Of a stretch of DNA of 64,000 bases, positions 63,873 through 64,000 are shown piece by piece. The notes below the pieces were generated by a model. That model was not told the origin of the DNA. It did no database searches and saw only the letters and a program-made list of their open reading frames with translations. Position numbers and translations under genes: made by a program. The DNA is from Carboxylicivirga sp. M1479 (GTDB lineage Bacteria; Bacteroidota; Bacteroidia; Bacteroidales; Marinilabiliaceae). Location: positions 51,283-115,282 of the forward strand of contig NZ_VKDE01000017.1 in assembly GCF_007097485.1 (NCBI RefSeq). Direction: 5' to 3'. Position 1 is the first letter of the stretch. Each line of letters begins with the position of its first letter.

Positions 63873-64000
63873 TTAAAAGTGACTTAGGGAGTTGATATTC
63901 AGTAGATAATACATCTCATTAAGTTTCTTGTTCTGCAAGCAATTGTGTATTTTAGTAACAAAGCTTGCAGATATGGTTGGAAAACAAGACAATACCCCTC
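63873..64000 (+). mobile_element. Left end of a probable insertion sequence, partial
   Basis: The sequence begins exactly where the histidine kinase is cut. It contains a perfect 8-bp inverted repeat (CTGCAAGC at 63933-63940, GCTTGCAG at 63963-63970) and an ATG at 63973 opening MVGKQDNTP to the window edge, which resembles the N-terminus of IS5-group transposases in Bacteroidota. The right end and target duplication are outside the window, so the family is unproven. Confidence 0.55.

Noticed and set aside
1..64000. CRISPR array or phage structural genes
   Set aside because: No regularly spaced direct repeats of 25-40 bases and no capsid, tail or terminase-like proteins were seen.

Overview
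The window is from a low-GC (about 40 %) Bacteroidota chromosome, most likely class Bacteroidia and close to the marine Marinilabiliales. The evidence is a roughly 1,100-residue SecA, E1-alpha/E1-beta fusion, DUF4270, DUF4301 and DUF4907 proteins, an OmpP1/FadL plus GDSL pair, two Bacteroidetes-type tyrosine recombinases that lack the first catalytic Arg, a two-component-type Reg_prop propeller, and promoters of the TTTG / TAnnTTTG form with weak Shine-Dalgarno sequences. The genus is not certain.

Layout. Positions 1-5.5 kb: the 3' part of a GH29 alpha-L-fucosidase, then an accessory stretch with two integrases, a 3' remnant of a tRNA-Ser and an intact tRNA-Arg(ACG). 5.7-18.3 kb: housekeeping genes (M13 peptidase lipoprotein, branched-chain 2-oxoacid dehydrogenase E2 and fused E1, a flavodoxin, a dicarboxylate/glutamate symporter, a PepSY membrane protein with a small FecR-like secreted protein, a GNAT acetyltransferase and RsgA). 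18.6-28.1 kb: an outer-membrane protein translationally coupled to a DUF4270 lipoprotein, a Kelch lipoprotein with DUF4907, an orphan protein, secA and lgt. 28.2-35.3 kb: a self-contained cassette of TetR regulator, beta-barrel, LolD-like ATPase, three FtsX/LolC-type permeases (two nearly duplicated) and a LolA-like periplasmic protein. 35.7-45 kb: amt-glnB, an SPFH-GYF protein with a zinc-ribbon membrane protein, DUF4301, FadL and GDSL.

45-62.7 kb: a truncated propeller sensor and tRNA-Arg(TCT), followed by the most striking region, a 15.6-kb same-strand transport operon. It encodes an ABC ATPase, an ABC-2 permease fused to an M1-peptidase-like domain that has lost its zinc site and to a golvesin-type C-terminal domain, a TolC, a membrane-fusion lipoprotein, an RND pump, a second RND pump fused to a complete ABC ATPase, and a small ABC-2 permease. 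In the RND-ABC fusion the ATPase appears to be split: its first beta strand is separated from the rest by about 175 residues containing four predicted membrane helices. This looks like a hybrid proton- and ATP-driven tripartite exporter and is the best candidate for an undescribed system.

62.7-64 kb: a small conserved HTH protein, a VOC/PhnB-like protein, the 3' end of a histidine kinase gene cut off by what looks like the left end of an insertion sequence, and the first nine codons of a probable transposase at the window edge.

All family assignments come from reading motifs and domain order by eye; no database search was run.
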